Source: Prolixibacteraceae bacterium (lineage in GTDB: Bacteria; Bacteroidota; Bacteroidia; Bacteroidales; Prolixibacteraceae). From it: 39,838 nt of DNA. Each line of letters starts with the position of its first letter. The stretch's first letter is position 1. The DNA is taken from assembly GCA_029975525.1 (NCBI GenBank), contig JARKOX010000123.1:1-39838 (forward strand), written 5' to 3'. This document shows, one piece after another, positions 1-8,704 of this stretch. The translations under genes and the position numbers were made by a program. The notes beneath the pieces are model-generated. The model did no database searches, was not told the origin of the DNA, and was given only the letters and a program-made list of their open reading frames with translations.

Positions 1-350
<350 letters not shown>

Positions 351-361
351 CTAATTTTTAA

Positions 362-640
362 TTACTGAATGTACAAAACATCGTTCTGCGACATTAACAA
401 ATAATCAACTCCGTTGATGCTCAACTCAGTGCCTGAATACTTTCCGTAGAAAACGGTATCGCCGGCTTTCAACTCCATCGGCTCGTCTTTCTTGGCTGCA
501 CCAACCAAAACTACTTTTCCAACTTGCGGTTTTTCTTTTGCCGAGTCGGGAATAATAATTCCGCTGGCTGTTTTCGTTTCAGCTTCCTGCGGTTGAACCA
601 AAATTTTTCCTGCAAGAATTTTACCTTTTAATTCTGCCAT
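362..640 (-). CDS. groES: Co-chaperonin GroES, atypical N-terminal strand
   Basis: This is the 10 kDa lid of GroEL (92 residues from this start). The mobile-loop region that docks on GroEL is intact (KTASGIIIPDSAKEKPQ), as is the C-terminal GDTVFYGKYSGTELSINGV strand found in the family. The usual N-terminal signature (P-L-x-D-R-V) is replaced by ILAGKILVQP, so the conserved Pro and Asp-Arg are missing. I chose the ATG at 640, giving MAELKGK, because this matches family length; an in-frame ATG at 667 (MSNNKNV...) preceded by an A-rich stretch is a real alternative. No CIRCE-type heat-shock operator is visible upstream. Confidence 0.95.
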   Translation of the reverse strand: MAELKGKILAGKILVQPQEAETKTASGIIIPDSAKEKPQVGKVVLVGAAKKDEPMELKAGDTVFYGKYSGTELSINGVDYLLMSQNDVLYIQ

Positions 641-884
641 TGTAGTAACATTTTTGTTGTTTGACATTCATTTTTTTAAAAATCGACATCCTCCAGTAAT
701 CAGATTTTATGCCAACCATTTTTGGAGGGAATCCCGGCAATTCTGAAAGACAATTTTGCACCTCCACTCCGCCAGTTTACCCCCCAAAACCAACACTATC
801 TGCTCACCTGCAACTGCTTACAACACCTGACAGCTATTCTGACAGGCTGGCAGCAACTGATTGCGCGAATGGCTGAACCCAGAG

Positions 885-925
885 AAAAAAAACAGATAAG
901 CCGCCCAATTTGAGCGGCTTATCTG
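885..925 (-). terminator. Rho-independent terminator of the secG operon
   Basis: A perfect 12-bp inverted repeat (893-904 with 914-925, 9-base loop) is followed on the minus strand by a run of eight T (bases 885-892 are A on the plus strand). It begins about 25 bases after the secG stop, so it ends the sigma-54 regulator/lptE/secG transcript. The remaining gap to groES (668-884) shows no convincing gene. Confidence 0.9.
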
Positions 926-950
926 CTTTATCGATAGTATAAATACTTTC

Positions 951-1307
951 TTATTTCGTTGAATCGGCAGCTGTACCGGTAGCCGGAGCAGCCGGAGCGG
1001 TTGTCGGGAAGTTGGGAACCTGATTCGGATCCACTGCGTTCTGGATCTGTTCCTGCACCATCGACTGGTCAACGCCAGCCTGTCCGCGCGGAATAAATGC
1101 CGAACCCAGAATTGACAGCACCAGTAAGGCACCGGCCAGCCCCCAGGTTGTTTTTTCCAAAAAATCGGCAGTTTTACGTACACCCATCACCTGAGTGGAT
1201 GCCTGAAAATTACTGGCCAAACCTCCTCCTTTTGAATTTTGAACCAACACGATCAAAACCAATAAGATACAAACGATAAATATGAGTACGGTAACTAAAG
1301 TGTACAT
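951..1307 (-). CDS. secG: Preprotein translocase subunit SecG
   Basis: SecG is the small inner-membrane subunit of the SecYEG channel and aids SecA-driven export. The 118-residue product has a first membrane helix at about residues 3-22, the conserved cytoplasmic loop VQNSKGGGLA (about 22-31), the RKTADFLEKTTW segment, and a second helix at about 56-72, followed by a Pro/Ala/Thr-rich tail of about 40 residues that is common in Bacteroidota SecG. It is the last gene of a four-gene operon, 12 bp after the preceding stop, and is followed by a strong terminator. Confidence 0.95.
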   Translation of the reverse strand: MYTLVTVLIFIVCILLVLIVLVQNSKGGGLASNFQASTQVMGVRKTADFLEKTTWGLAGALLVLSILGSAFIPRGQAGVDQSMVQEQIQNAVDPNQVPNFPTTAPAAPATGTAADSTK

Positions 1308-1319
1308 TTCTTACGATTA

Positions 1320-1937
1320 TTAATGGTTCATTAATTTTTTAACTTCTTCAATTTGAGCGGCAAAGTAAATACTTTTTTCGGGAATTTTCAAACTTAATTT
1401 TTCAAAAGCCTCAATTGCTTTTTGGTATTTCTGTTGGGTGATCAGCAAGCGGGCAAAGGTTTCGGTTACAATCGCGTCATTCTCCGAAACAGCTTTCTCC
1501 GAGAGGTCATAATCCGGTACTTCGCCGGGCAGGTTTACCCGGTTGCGAAAGGTGGGCGAGGCGGCCAGAAAACTGTCGATCAAATCGCCCTTGTTTTCTC
1601 TTTCGGAATGGCGCTCCTGCTGAACCGTTTCGTCCGGAGGAAGCGGATAATCAGCAATATCAGAATATATTTCTGCCCACGATTTGGGGGCAGCCAACAG
1701 AGCGGCTTTCCCGTTGACAAAGGAAAAGAGCTTTTTGCGATCGGAAACCCGCAGCGCAGCTTGTCGCAAAACCGACTCCCATTCGGGACGTTGCGCAACT
1801 TTCAAACTTTTGGCATACAACATCCACCCGGCCTGAAAATAGGGATAACGTTCGACCAGCGACTGAAAATGTGAAACAGCTGCTTCAACCGGCAGATCGG
1901 GATTTTCGAGATAAGCGAGTAGTTGTTCCCTGTTCAT
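1320..1937 (-). CDS. Conserved helical-repeat (TPR-like) protein between lptE and secG
   Basis: A 205-residue soluble protein with no signal peptide or membrane segment. The N-terminal half (LVERYPYFQAGWMLYAKSL) and C-terminal half (LLITQQKYQKAIEAFEKLSL) look like helix-turn-helix tetratricopeptide units with an acidic, charged linker between. The ATG directly abuts the lptE TAA, and secG follows 12 bp later, so it is co-translated with envelope-export genes. I recognise it only as a Bacteroidota hypothetical found in this context; a role as a protein-protein adaptor is inferred from the repeats, not shown. Confidence 0.8.
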   Translation of the reverse strand: MNREQLLAYLENPDLPVEAAVSHFQSLVERYPYFQAGWMLYAKSLKVAQRPEWESVLRQAALRVSDRKKLFSFVNGKAALLAAPKSWAEIYSDIADYPLPPDETVQQERHSERENKGDLIDSFLAASPTFRNRVNLPGEVPDYDLSEKAVSENDAIVTETFARLLITQQKYQKAIEAFEKLSLKIPEKSIYFAAQIEEVKKLMNH

Positions 1938-2474
1938 TTACCAATTGGCTATCGTGGCGTTAAAAATATCTTCATACAATTTGGCAAGAATTTCGGGCAC
2001 TAAACTGTCCTCAACATCATGCAAAGACCTTTCGCTCGAAAAATCTTCGAAGGCCGAAAAAGTCCGTTCAAAGTCCTGTTCGTGGTCTTTGTTGTTGGTG
2101 TATTTCAGCTTAACGGTAATGGTGAGACGGTTTTGGGCTGCCAGGTCATCTTGCCGGATGGCCATTGGGCGCACTTCGTAGTCGGTAATCTGTCCTTCAA
2201 AAACCAGATCGCCATTGTCGGTGATCTCATTCAGGGAGGTCTGACGCAACAGCTTGTTTTTTAACCCTTCGGTAAACTCTGTGCTCAGGTTGGGATTAAC
2301 CAGCCGCGCCCGATTGGGGAAATAGTAAACCGAAAACGTTTTTACATCGGCCGAAATATTGGCGCCGGTAAACGAATAGGAAATTTTACACGAGGGGCTG
2401 ATGGTGGACATTACAATCCCGGCCAGCAAAACCAACGTAACCCTTACAATCCTTATTCCCATCTGTTTAGCCAT
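1938..2474 (-). CDS. lptE: LptE-family LPS-assembly lipoprotein
   Basis: LptE is the outer-membrane lipoprotein plug of the LptD translocon that inserts lipopolysaccharide. The 178-residue product starts MAKQMGIRIVRV, has a hydrophobic signal segment ending in a weak lipobox (ISPSC), then the CKISYSFTGANIS and VYYFPNRARLVNP segments typical of the Bacteroidota LptE branch. The ATG at 2474 overlaps the regulator stop (ATGGCTAA), which implies translational coupling; a second ATG at 2462 (MGIRIV) would serve equally well for the signal peptide. The longer open frame reaching 2567 lies inside the upstream gene and is not used here. Confidence 0.88.
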   Translation of the reverse strand: MAKQMGIRIVRVTLVLLAGIVMSTISPSCKISYSFTGANISADVKTFSVYYFPNRARLVNPNLSTEFTEGLKNKLLRQTSLNEITDNGDLVFEGQITDYEVRPMAIRQDDLAAQNRLTITVKLKYTNNKDHEQDFERTFSAFEDFSSERSLHDVEDSLVPEILAKLYEDIFNATIANW

Positions 2475-3696
2475 TAATATCGTATTCCTTAATTTTCCGG
2501 TAAAGCGTACGTTCTGAAATTCCCAGCTCCTGCGCGGCATATTTACGTTTGCCATGATGTTTTTCAAGCGCCTTCCGGATCAGTTCAATCTCTTTGTCTT
2601 CGAGCGAGAGCGACTCTTCCACAAACTCTTCGGTATCCATGATATTGTCTTTCGGGAAAGGATCGATATGGATAGACGCCTGCGGAGTTTTGTCGGGGAC
2701 CACCTCCAGGTCGTCGCGGTAAAGTTTGCGGATGATTTGCGCCTGATCTGAAGAAACGGGTGTGCCGCCACGATCGTGCAACAGGTCGAACACCAGTTTT
2801 TTCAAATCGTTCATATCTTTTTTCATGTCGAACAGAACCTGGTACAAAATTTCGCGTTCGCTGCTGAAAGTCTTTTCCTGCGGAGCCTGAAAAATTGCAG
2901 GCAGGTTACTGCTGCCGGTAGCCGGCAGGTAAGAGCGCAACACATCGGCCGTGATATCACGGTTTTGTTCGATAATAGAAATCTGTTCGGTGATATTCTT
3001 CAGCTGGCGGACGTTTCCGGGCCACAGGTATTTGGTCAGCATCAACCGGGCTTCGTCATCGAGCCGGATGGCCGGCATGCGGTATTTTTCGGCAAAGTCG
3101 CTGGCAAACTTCCGGAACAGCAAAAAAACATCGTCGGGCCGGTTCCGCAAAGGCGGAATCAGGATCGGGACGGTATTCAACCGGTAGTACAAATCCTCTC
3201 TGAATTTCCCTTTTTCGATTGCCTGGGGCAAATCAACGTTGGTGGCGGCAATTACGCGCACATTGGTTTTCAACACTTTTGACGATCCCACTTTGATAAA
3301 TTCGCCGGTTTCAAGTACACGAAGCAGCCTCACCTGGGTTGATAAAGGCAGTTCTCCGATTTCATCCAAAAAAATGGTGCCGCTGTCGGCCTCTTCAAAA
3401 TAGCCTTTCCGGTCGGCAAGTGCGCCGGTAAAAGCTCCTTTCTCGTGGCCAAACAATTCAGAATCGATCGTTCCTTCGGGAATTGCGCCGCAGTTGACAG
3501 CGATATATTTTCCATGTTTCCGCACCGAGTACTGGTGAATGATTTGCGGAAAAATCTCCTTCCCCGCCCCACTTTCTCCGGTAATCAGTACCGACAGGTC
3601 GGTTGGGGCAACCTGCACGGCTACCTCAATCGCCCGGTGCAATGCCGGCGAATTTCCAATAATCCCAAAACGTTGTTTTATACCCTGTACATCCAT
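2467..3696 (-). CDS. Sigma-54-interacting transcriptional activator, no receiver domain
   Basis: An enhancer-binding protein of the NtrC type that would remodel sigma-54 RNA polymerase. Counting from the ATG at 3696 (409 residues), the AAA+ domain carries Walker A GESGAGKE (about 40-47), the sigma-54 contact loop GAFTGA (about 87-92) and Walker B GTIFLDEIGE (about 107-116). The C-terminus ends in a Fis-type helix-turn-helix (AAQELGISERTLYRKIKEY). There is no N-terminal receiver, GAF or PAS domain: the AAA+ module starts almost at once, so its input signal is unknown. A -7 element at 3715-3722 lies just upstream of this ATG and would overlap the alternative TTG start at 3717, supporting 3696. 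First gene of the lptE-secG operon. Confidence 0.92.
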   Translation of the reverse strand: MDVQGIKQRFGIIGNSPALHRAIEVAVQVAPTDLSVLITGESGAGKEIFPQIIHQYSVRKHGKYIAVNCGAIPEGTIDSELFGHEKGAFTGALADRKGYFEEADSGTIFLDEIGELPLSTQVRLLRVLETGEFIKVGSSKVLKTNVRVIAATNVDLPQAIEKGKFREDLYYRLNTVPILIPPLRNRPDDVFLLFRKFASDFAEKYRMPAIRLDDEARLMLTKYLWPGNVRQLKNITEQISIIEQNRDITADVLRSYLPATGSSNLPAIFQAPQEKTFSSEREILYQVLFDMKKDMNDLKKLVFDLLHDRGGTPVSSDQAQIIRKLYRDDLEVVPDKTPQASIHIDPFPKDNIMDTEEFVEESLSLEDKEIELIRKALEKHHGKRKYAAQELGISERTLYRKIKEYDING

Positions 3697-3714
3697 ATTT
3701 TTCGCTGAGAGCTG

Positions 3715-3722
3715 CAAATTTA
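3715..3722 (-). promoter_or_regulatory. Bacteroidota -7 element (TAAATTTG) for the regulator-lptE-secG operon
   Basis: The minus strand reads TAAATTTG, an exact match to TAnnTTTG, 18 bases upstream of the ATG at 3696. This predicts a 5' leader of only about 13 bases. No clear -33 TTTG was found at standard spacing. Confidence 0.55.
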
Positions 3723-3731
3723 CAATTTTTA

Positions 3732-3750
3732 GGTGGTAAAAATTTCCACC
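3732..3750. promoter_or_regulatory. Near-palindrome between divergent promoters (candidate operator)
   Basis: GGTGG (3732-3736) and CCACC (3746-3750) flank an A/T core, giving a near-perfect 19-bp dyad. It sits just upstream of the regulator -7 element and between it and the kdsB -7 element, a position where a bound protein could affect both divergent promoters. Function is inference. Confidence 0.4.
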
Positions 3751-3785
3751 AGCCTCTATTTAAGCTTTTTTTGGAATAGTTGCCC

Positions 3786-3793
3786 TATATTTG
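3786..3793 (+). promoter_or_regulatory. -7 element (TATATTTG) for kdsB
   Basis: Exact TAnnTTTG match 17 bases before the kdsB ATG at 3811, predicting a leader of about 12 bases. A TTTG at 3770-3773 is nearer than the usual -33 spacing, so the -33 box is unclear. Confidence 0.5.
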
Positions 3794-3810
3794 CAGAAAT
3801 TATTATCAAT

Positions 3811-4551
3811 ATGAAATTCATCGGCATTATCCCGGCACGCTACCAGTCGACCCGTTTCCCCGGTAAACCCCTGGCGATAATCAACGGCAAACCTATGATT
3901 GAATGGGTGGTGGAGCGGGCCAGCCAGGCACTCGACGACGTGTGGGTGGCTACCGACGATGACCGGATTGCCTCGGCAGTAAAATCATTTGGCGGGCAGG
4001 TGGTGATGACCTCCGACCAGCATCCCAGCGGTACCGATCGCTGTGCCGAAGCCGCCCGTATTGTTTCCGGAAAAATCGATTTTGACGTGGTTGTAAATAT
4101 CCAGGGCGACGAGCCGTTCATCCATCCCGAACAGATCCGGCTGCTGACGGGCTGTTTCACACCGGAAGTCGAAATTGCCACGCTGATCCAGCAACTTTCT
4201 GACCCGGCAGAGCTGGAAAACCCCAACAAACCCAAGGTAGTTATTGGACAAACCGGGCAGGCCCTCTACTTCAGCCGGTCAGTAATTCCGTTCATAAGAG
4301 GAGAAGAAAAAAACAACTGGTTGAACAAAAATACCTTTTGGGGACATGTGGGCATGTATGCCTACCGCGCCGATGTACTGCAGAAAATTACACAGCTGGC
4401 TCCCGGAAAACTGGAAAAAGCGGAATCGCTTGAACAACTTCGCTGGCTCGAAAATGGCTACCGGATCCAAACTGCTGTGACCGATTTCCACAGCTTTGGG
4501 ATCGACACGCCCGAAGATTTGGAGAAAGCCCTGCAACTTTTTCCACAGTAA
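3811..4551 (+). CDS. kdsB: 3-deoxy-manno-octulosonate cytidylyltransferase (CMP-Kdo synthetase)
   Basis: KdsB couples CTP to Kdo to make CMP-Kdo, the activated sugar for the LPS inner core; it acts in the cytoplasm. The 246-residue product opens with the nucleotidyltransferase signature FIGIIPARYQSTRFPGKPL, followed by DDDRI, SGTDRCAEA and VVNIQGDEPF, all standard for the family, and ends with the GIDTPEDLEKA segment. The open frame extends 26 codons upstream, but the promoter lies inside that extension and the conserved start is the ATG at 3811. It is divergent from the lptE operon, so both LPS functions share one intergenic control region. Confidence 0.97.
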   Translation: MKFIGIIPARYQSTRFPGKPLAIINGKPMIEWVVERASQALDDVWVATDDDRIASAVKSFGGQVVMTSDQHPSGTDRCAEAARIVSGKIDFDVVVNIQGDEPFIHPEQIRLLTGCFTPEVEIATLIQQLSDPAELENPNKPKVVIGQTGQALYFSRSVIPFIRGEEKNNWLNKNTFWGHVGMYAYRADVLQKITQLAPGKLEKAESLEQLRWLENGYRIQTAVTDFHSFGIDTPEDLEKALQLFPQ

Positions 4552-4576
4552 GTTGTCTATGAATAACAAAAGGCAT

Positions 4577-4584
4577 TATTTTTG
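4577..4584 (+). promoter_or_regulatory. -7 element (TATTTTTG) for the mini T9SS-tail gene
   Basis: Matches TAnnTTTG 37 bases before the ATG at 4622 and after the kdsB stop, suggesting the small gene has its own promoter. Confidence 0.4.
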
Positions 4585-4621
4585 AGTGTACAAGTTTTGT
4601 TTTGGACAACAAATTACAACG

Positions 4622-5005
4622 ATGAAACAATTTTTACTGATCCTGTTTTTGGCAGTTGCTGTCACTCCGCTGTGGGCACAAAGCAGCGGAGACATCAGGG
4701 GCGGAGGGCAAACCGGCATCACCTCCCCGGTTCCCGGCGACCAGCCATTTAACCAGCTTGAAGTAAAAATTTTCCCCAACCCGGTTCAGGACAAACGTTT
4801 CACCGTGGAAACCGGCAGCCACTTTATCCGCGAAATCAAACTGACCAACATTGCCGGAATTGTGGTTTTTCAGAAAAAATTCCAGATGCAGGTTCAGAAA
4901 CACCAGGTAGTTCTGGATAACATCCCAAACGGAATTTACTTGCTGAAAATTACTTCCGACGGTAATCTCTCCAAAACTTCAAAACTGCTGGTCCGCAACC
5001 AGTAA
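4622..5005 (+). CDS. Small secreted protein consisting of signal peptide, short linker and T9SS sorting domain
   Basis: A 127-residue product. Residues 1-20 form a Sec signal peptide (MKQFLLILFLAVAVTPLWAQ). About 25 Gly/Pro-rich residues follow, and the rest is a Por-secretion/T9SS type A C-terminal domain: VKIFPNPVQDKRFTVE, then IKLTNIAGIVVFQKKF, and the closing IPNGIYLLKITSDGNLSKTSKLLV. Family knowledge: this domain normally tags a much larger cargo for the Type IX system and is cut off or anchored by PorU. Here there is essentially no cargo. It lies between kdsB and leuS with its own likely promoter. It could be a free-standing peptide delivered to the surface, or a relic of a degraded gene, though signal, frame and tail are all intact. 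Confidence 0.85.
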   Translation: MKQFLLILFLAVAVTPLWAQSSGDIRGGGQTGITSPVPGDQPFNQLEVKIFPNPVQDKRFTVETGSHFIREIKLTNIAGIVVFQKKFQMQVQKHQVVLDNIPNGIYLLKITSDGNLSKTSKLLVRNQ

Positions 5006-5125
5006 TTTCCCCTTCTTTTCCCGTCAACCCGACTTTTCGCCCCTTTTCGCCCGAAACGGTTTTTCTCATTTGATTTTCACCGTCGGGTCAACACTTTTGT
5101 AGTGGCACCAAGCAAAACATTTTTC

Positions 5126-5133
5126 TAACTTTG
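5126..5133 (+). promoter_or_regulatory. -7 element (TAACTTTG) for leuS
   Basis: Exact TAnnTTTG match 36 bases before the leuS ATG. A TTTG at 5096-5099 may act as an upstream box, although the spacing is longer than usual. Confidence 0.5.
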
Positions 5134-5169
5134 CAGCTTTAATTTTAAATCCATAAAATTTTAGCCGAA

Positions 5170-7821
5170 ATGGAATACAAATTCTGGGAGATTGAGCCGA
5201 AATGGCAGCAATACTGGGAAGAGAACCGTACGTTTCGTACGCCTGAAGATTTTTCAAAACCCAAATATTACATCCTCGATATGTTTCCTTACCCTTCGGC
5301 GGCAGGATTACATGTCGGCCATCCCGAAGGGTACACTGCCACGGATATTCTCAGCCGTTACAAACGCATGAAAGGTTTCAACGTGCTGCACCCGATGGGC
5401 TGGGATGCTTTCGGGCTTCCGGCCGAGCAGTATGCCATGCAAACCGGTACCCACCCGGCAGTAACCACCCAAGACAACTGCGACAACTTCCGCCGGCAGA
5501 TTAAATCACTCGGACTCAGCTACGACTGGGAACGGGAGATCAACACCACCGACCCGAAATATTTCAAATGGACCCAGTGGATATTCATACAATTATATAA
5601 TACGTGGTTCGATCCGGAATTAAAGAAAGGACGTCCCATCAGCGAACTGCCGGTTCCTGCGGAAATTCAGCAAAAAGGAGCAAAAGCCGTTCAGGAATAC
5701 ATTGCCGGAAAACGTCTGGCGTATTACGACAATGCACAGGTTTGGTGGTGTCAGTCGTGCCGGACGGTGTGTGCCAATGAAGAGGTACTCACCGACGGAT
5801 CACACGAAAAATGCGGCCACCCGGTTGTCCGTAAAAATCTGAAACAATGGCTGTTGCGCATCCCGCATTATGCTGAACGGCTGATTGAAGGTCTCGACAA
5901 ACTCGACTGGCCCGAAGGTGTAAAAGATATGCAACGCAACTGGATCGGCAAATCAAAGGGTGCAGAGGTAGATTTTGAGATAACCGGGCTGGGCGAAAAA
6001 CTGCGGGTGTACACCACCCGTCCCGACACCCTTTTCGGAGCCACCTACATGGTCATTTCACCCGAACACCCGATGGTGGAGCAGCTGGTTACTCCTGAAA
6101 ACAAAAGCAGGGTTGACGAGTATATCTACGCCGCCTCATTAAAATCGGACCTCGACCGCACAGAACTGGCCAAAGAAAAAACCGGTGTCTTTACCGGCCG
6201 TTATGCCATAAATCCAGTTACCGGCCAGGAAATTCCCATCTGGGTTGCCGATTATGTGTTGATGGGTTACGGAACCGGAGCGATTATGGCTGTTCCGGCA
6301 CATGATACCCGCGACTTTGAATTTGCCGAAAAATTCAATATTCCGATTGTCTGCATCCTCGACCCAACCGAAGCCGAAAATGATCTGCGCGAAAAAGTGC
6401 TGGCCGGAAAAGCCTGCTGGACCGAAGACGGCGCCTATGTCAACTCGGCAAATCCGGAAAAAGGGATTGACCTGAACGGACTGAACAAAGAAAAAGGAAT
6501 TGAAACGATTGTTGGATGGCTGCAGGCCAAAGGTCTGGGCAAAGCCACGGTCAACTTTAAGCTGCGCGACTGGCTGTTCAGCCGCCAGCGCTACTGGGGC
6601 GAACCATTCCCGGTTATTCACTGGGAAGACGGAGAGGTTTCGCTCGACGAAAACCTGCCGGTCCTGCTCCCCGAGCTGGAAAAATATGAACCGGGAGAAG
6701 GCGGAGAGTCGCCGCTGTCGAATGCCCGTGAATGGCTGCAGGTAACCGGTCCCGACGGCCGCCGGGGACGCCGGGAAACCAACACCATGCCGCAGTGGGC
6801 CGGCTCTTGCTGGTACTACCTGCGTTACATCGATCCCAACAACGACGAACAGATCTTCGATCCAAAACTCGAAAACTACTGGATGCCGGTTGACCTGTAC
6901 GTAGGCGGGGCTGAACATGCCGTTCTGCACCTGCTTTACAGCCGCTTCTGGCACAAAGTACTGTTCGACCTGGGTATTGTTTCCACCGACGAACCCTTTG
7001 CCAAACTCTACAACCAGGGTATGATCCTGGCATTTGCCTATGAAACCCTGAATGGTGCAAAAGTCAGCTCTGACCTGGTGGAGGAGCGCGACGGCAAATA
7101 CTTCCACACCCAAACCGGCGAAGAGCTGCGCCAAATTGTGGCCAAAATGTCAAAGTCGCTGAAAAATGTGGTGAACCCCGACGATGTGGTAAAAAAATAT
7201 GGCGCCGATTCCCTGCGCCTGTACGAAATGTTCATGGGGCCGCTGGACGAACGCAAACCGTGGTCGGATGCCGGAGTGAAAGGAGTTTACAACTTCCTGA
7301 ACCGCGCCCACCGCTTCTTTGCCGATACCAATAACATTTTTGAAGGGGAAGAGGACGCTGAAATTCTGAAACAGCTCCACCAAACCATCAAAAAAGTAGA
7401 GTCGGATATTGAAAACCTGAAATTCAACACCGCGATTGCCTCTTTGATGGTTTTCAACAACCTGGTACTGAAAAAAGGAAAAGTTACCCAAACCACTGCT
7501 GAAACTTTTGCCCGGATTCTTGCCCCGTTTGCCCCGCACCTGGGAGAAGAGCTCTGGAATATTTACGGAAACTGCGGCTCGCTGGCCTATCAGCCCTGGC
7601 CCGCAGCCGACGAAAAATTCCTGAAAGAAGATACGTTCGAATATCCCGTGTCGTTCAACGGCAAAATGCGCTTCAAAATGGAGCTTCCGGTTGACCTGCC
7701 GGTCAGCGAGGTGGAGAAGGCCGTGACCGAACATGAAAAAACACCGCGTTACCTGGAAGGGAAAACGGTTCGTAAAATCATTGTGGTTCCCAATAAAATC
7801 ATCAACGTGGTTGTTTCCTGA
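5170..7821 (+). CDS. leuS: Leucyl-tRNA synthetase
   Basis: Charges tRNA-Leu with leucine in the cytoplasm (class Ia synthetase). The 883-residue protein has the HIGH-type motif LHVGHP with its histidines at residues 48 and 51, [15 protein letters not shown] shortly after, a zinc-type cysteine cluster ([10 protein letters not shown]), the CP1 editing domain with [14 protein letters not shown] and [19 protein letters not shown], the KMSKS loop at 659-663 and a C-terminal anticodon-binding domain. Length fits bacterial LeuRS. It is followed 14 bp later by the yitT-like gene, so the three genes to 9940 are likely one operon. Identification is certain. Confidence 0.99.
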   Translation: MEYKFWEIEPKWQQYWEENRTFRTPEDFSKPKYYILDMFPYPSAAGLHVGHPEGYTATDILSRYKRMKGFNVLHPMGWDAFGLPAEQYAMQTGTHPAVTTQDNCDNFRRQIKSLGLSYDWEREINTTDPKYFKWTQWIFIQLYNTWFDPELKKGRPISELPVPAEIQQKGAKAVQEYIAGKRLAYYDNAQVWWCQSCRTVCANEEVLTDGSHEKCGHPVVRKNLKQWLLRIPHYAERLIEGLDKLDWPEGVKDMQRNWIGKSKGAEVDFEITGLGEKLRVYTTRPDTLFGATYMVISPEHPMVEQLVTPENKSRVDEYIYAASLKSDLDRTELAKEKTGVFTGRYAINPVTGQEIPIWVADYVLMGYGTGAIMAVPAHDTRDFEFAEKFNIPIVCILDPTEAENDLREKVLAGKACWTEDGAYVNSANPEKGIDLNGLNKEKGIETIVGWLQAKGLGKATVNFKLRDWLFSRQRYWGEPFPVIHWEDGEVSLDENLPVLLPELEKYEPGEGGESPLSNAREWLQVTGPDGRRGRRETNTMPQWAGSCWYYLRYIDPNNDEQIFDPKLENYWMPVDLYVGGAEHAVLHLLYSRFWHKVLFDLGIVSTDEPFAKLYNQGMILAFAYETLNGAKVSSDLVEERDGKYFHTQTGEELRQIVAKMSKSLKNVVNPDDVVKKYGADSLRLYEMFMGPLDERKPWSDAGVKGVYNFLNRAHRFFADTNNIFEGEEDAEILKQLHQTIKKVESDIENLKFNTAIASLMVFNNLVLKKGKVTQTTAETFARILAPFAPHLGEELWNIYGNCGSLAYQPWPAADEKFLKEDTFEYPVSFNGKMRFKMELPVDLPVSEVEKAVTEHEKTPRYLEGKTVRKIIVVPNKIINVVVS

Positions 7822-7835
7822 AATCGGACAGGAAA

Positions 7836-8702
7836 ATGAGAAACGAATTAAAGAAGAAACTCTATTTTATTGAAGATTACACCATCATCACCCTGGGGTT
7901 GCTGATGTTTTCGCTCGCGTGGACCGTCTTTTTGCTGCCGGCAAAAATCACGAGCGGCGGCGTCAGCGGTATCGGGGCGGTGATTTATTATGCTACCGGT
8001 TTCCCGGTGGGGTTCACCTATTTCGGGGTTAATATCATCCTGATCGCTTTTGCCATTCGTATCCTGGGAGCCAGTTTCGGGCTGAAAACGCTTTACAGCA
8101 TGGGCGTTATTTCGGTTGCCCTGACGGTTTCGCAGCAGATGGTGAAAGAGCCGCTGGTTGACGACACGTTGCTTTCGGCTATTTTGGGAGGAGCCATTTC
8201 GGGCGTTGGCCTCGGCATCATTTTCAACCGCGGCGGAAGTACCGGCGGCACCGATATCATTGCCGCGGTGGTAATGAAATACCGCAACATCAGCCCGGGC
8301 CGGATTATTCTTTACTGCGATGTCATCATCATTGCCTCTTCCTATTTTGTACTCCGCTCGATCGACAAAATGGTGTACGGGTACGTCACCATGGCGGTTG
8401 TTTCTTACGCGCTCGACTCGTTTCTGAGCGGCGCCAACCGGTCGGCTCAAATGTTTATCTTCTCCCGGAAATACGAAGAAATTGCCGACTTCATCAACCA
8501 GCAGTCGTACCGTGGTGTAACGGTTCTCGACGGAGTCGGCTGGTACACCAAAGAAAATGTCAAAGTAGTCATTTCGGTTGTCCGCAAACGCGAAACCGGC
8601 GCCATCTTCCGAAAAATCAAGGAGATTGACCCGGATGCCTTCATCTCGATGGCAAGCGTCATGGGAGTTTACGGACAAGGATTTGAAAAACTGAAACTTT
8701 AA
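7836..8702 (+). CDS. YitT-family membrane protein (DUF161 plus DUF2179)
   Basis: A 288-residue integral membrane protein with about five to six hydrophobic segments in the first 200 residues (for example LGLLMFSLAWTVFLLPAKI and GAISGVGLGIIFNRGGSTGG) and the family's GGxxGxxxI glycine motifs. The C-terminal 90 residues (FIFSRKYEEIADFINQQ onward) form the soluble DUF2179 domain with the RGVTVLDGVGWYT segment. Transport substrate of this family is not established. It sits between leuS and an M23 peptidase gene whose ATG follows 2 bp after this stop, so it is cotranscribed and probably cotranslated with the peptidase. Confidence 0.93.
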   Translation: MRNELKKKLYFIEDYTIITLGLLMFSLAWTVFLLPAKITSGGVSGIGAVIYYATGFPVGFTYFGVNIILIAFAIRILGASFGLKTLYSMGVISVALTVSQQMVKEPLVDDTLLSAILGGAISGVGLGIIFNRGGSTGGTDIIAAVVMKYRNISPGRIILYCDVIIIASSYFVLRSIDKMVYGYVTMAVVSYALDSFLSGANRSAQMFIFSRKYEEIADFINQQSYRGVTVLDGVGWYTKENVKVVISVVRKRETGAIFRKIKEIDPDAFISMASVMGVYGQGFEKLKL

Positions 8703-8704
8703 TA

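Noticed and set aside
641-800. CIRCE heat-shock operator upstream of groES
   Set aside because: No TTAGCACTC/GAGTGCTAA repeat is present; the region is AT-rich without a clear dyad.
722-913. 63-codon open frame on the plus strand between groES and secG
   Set aside because: It runs through the secG terminator stem, has no promoter-like element or recognisable protein features, and looks random.
6139-7134. 331-codon open frame antisense to leuS
   Set aside because: Shadow of a GC-rich, strongly conserved gene; composition is low-complexity and no motif is recognisable.
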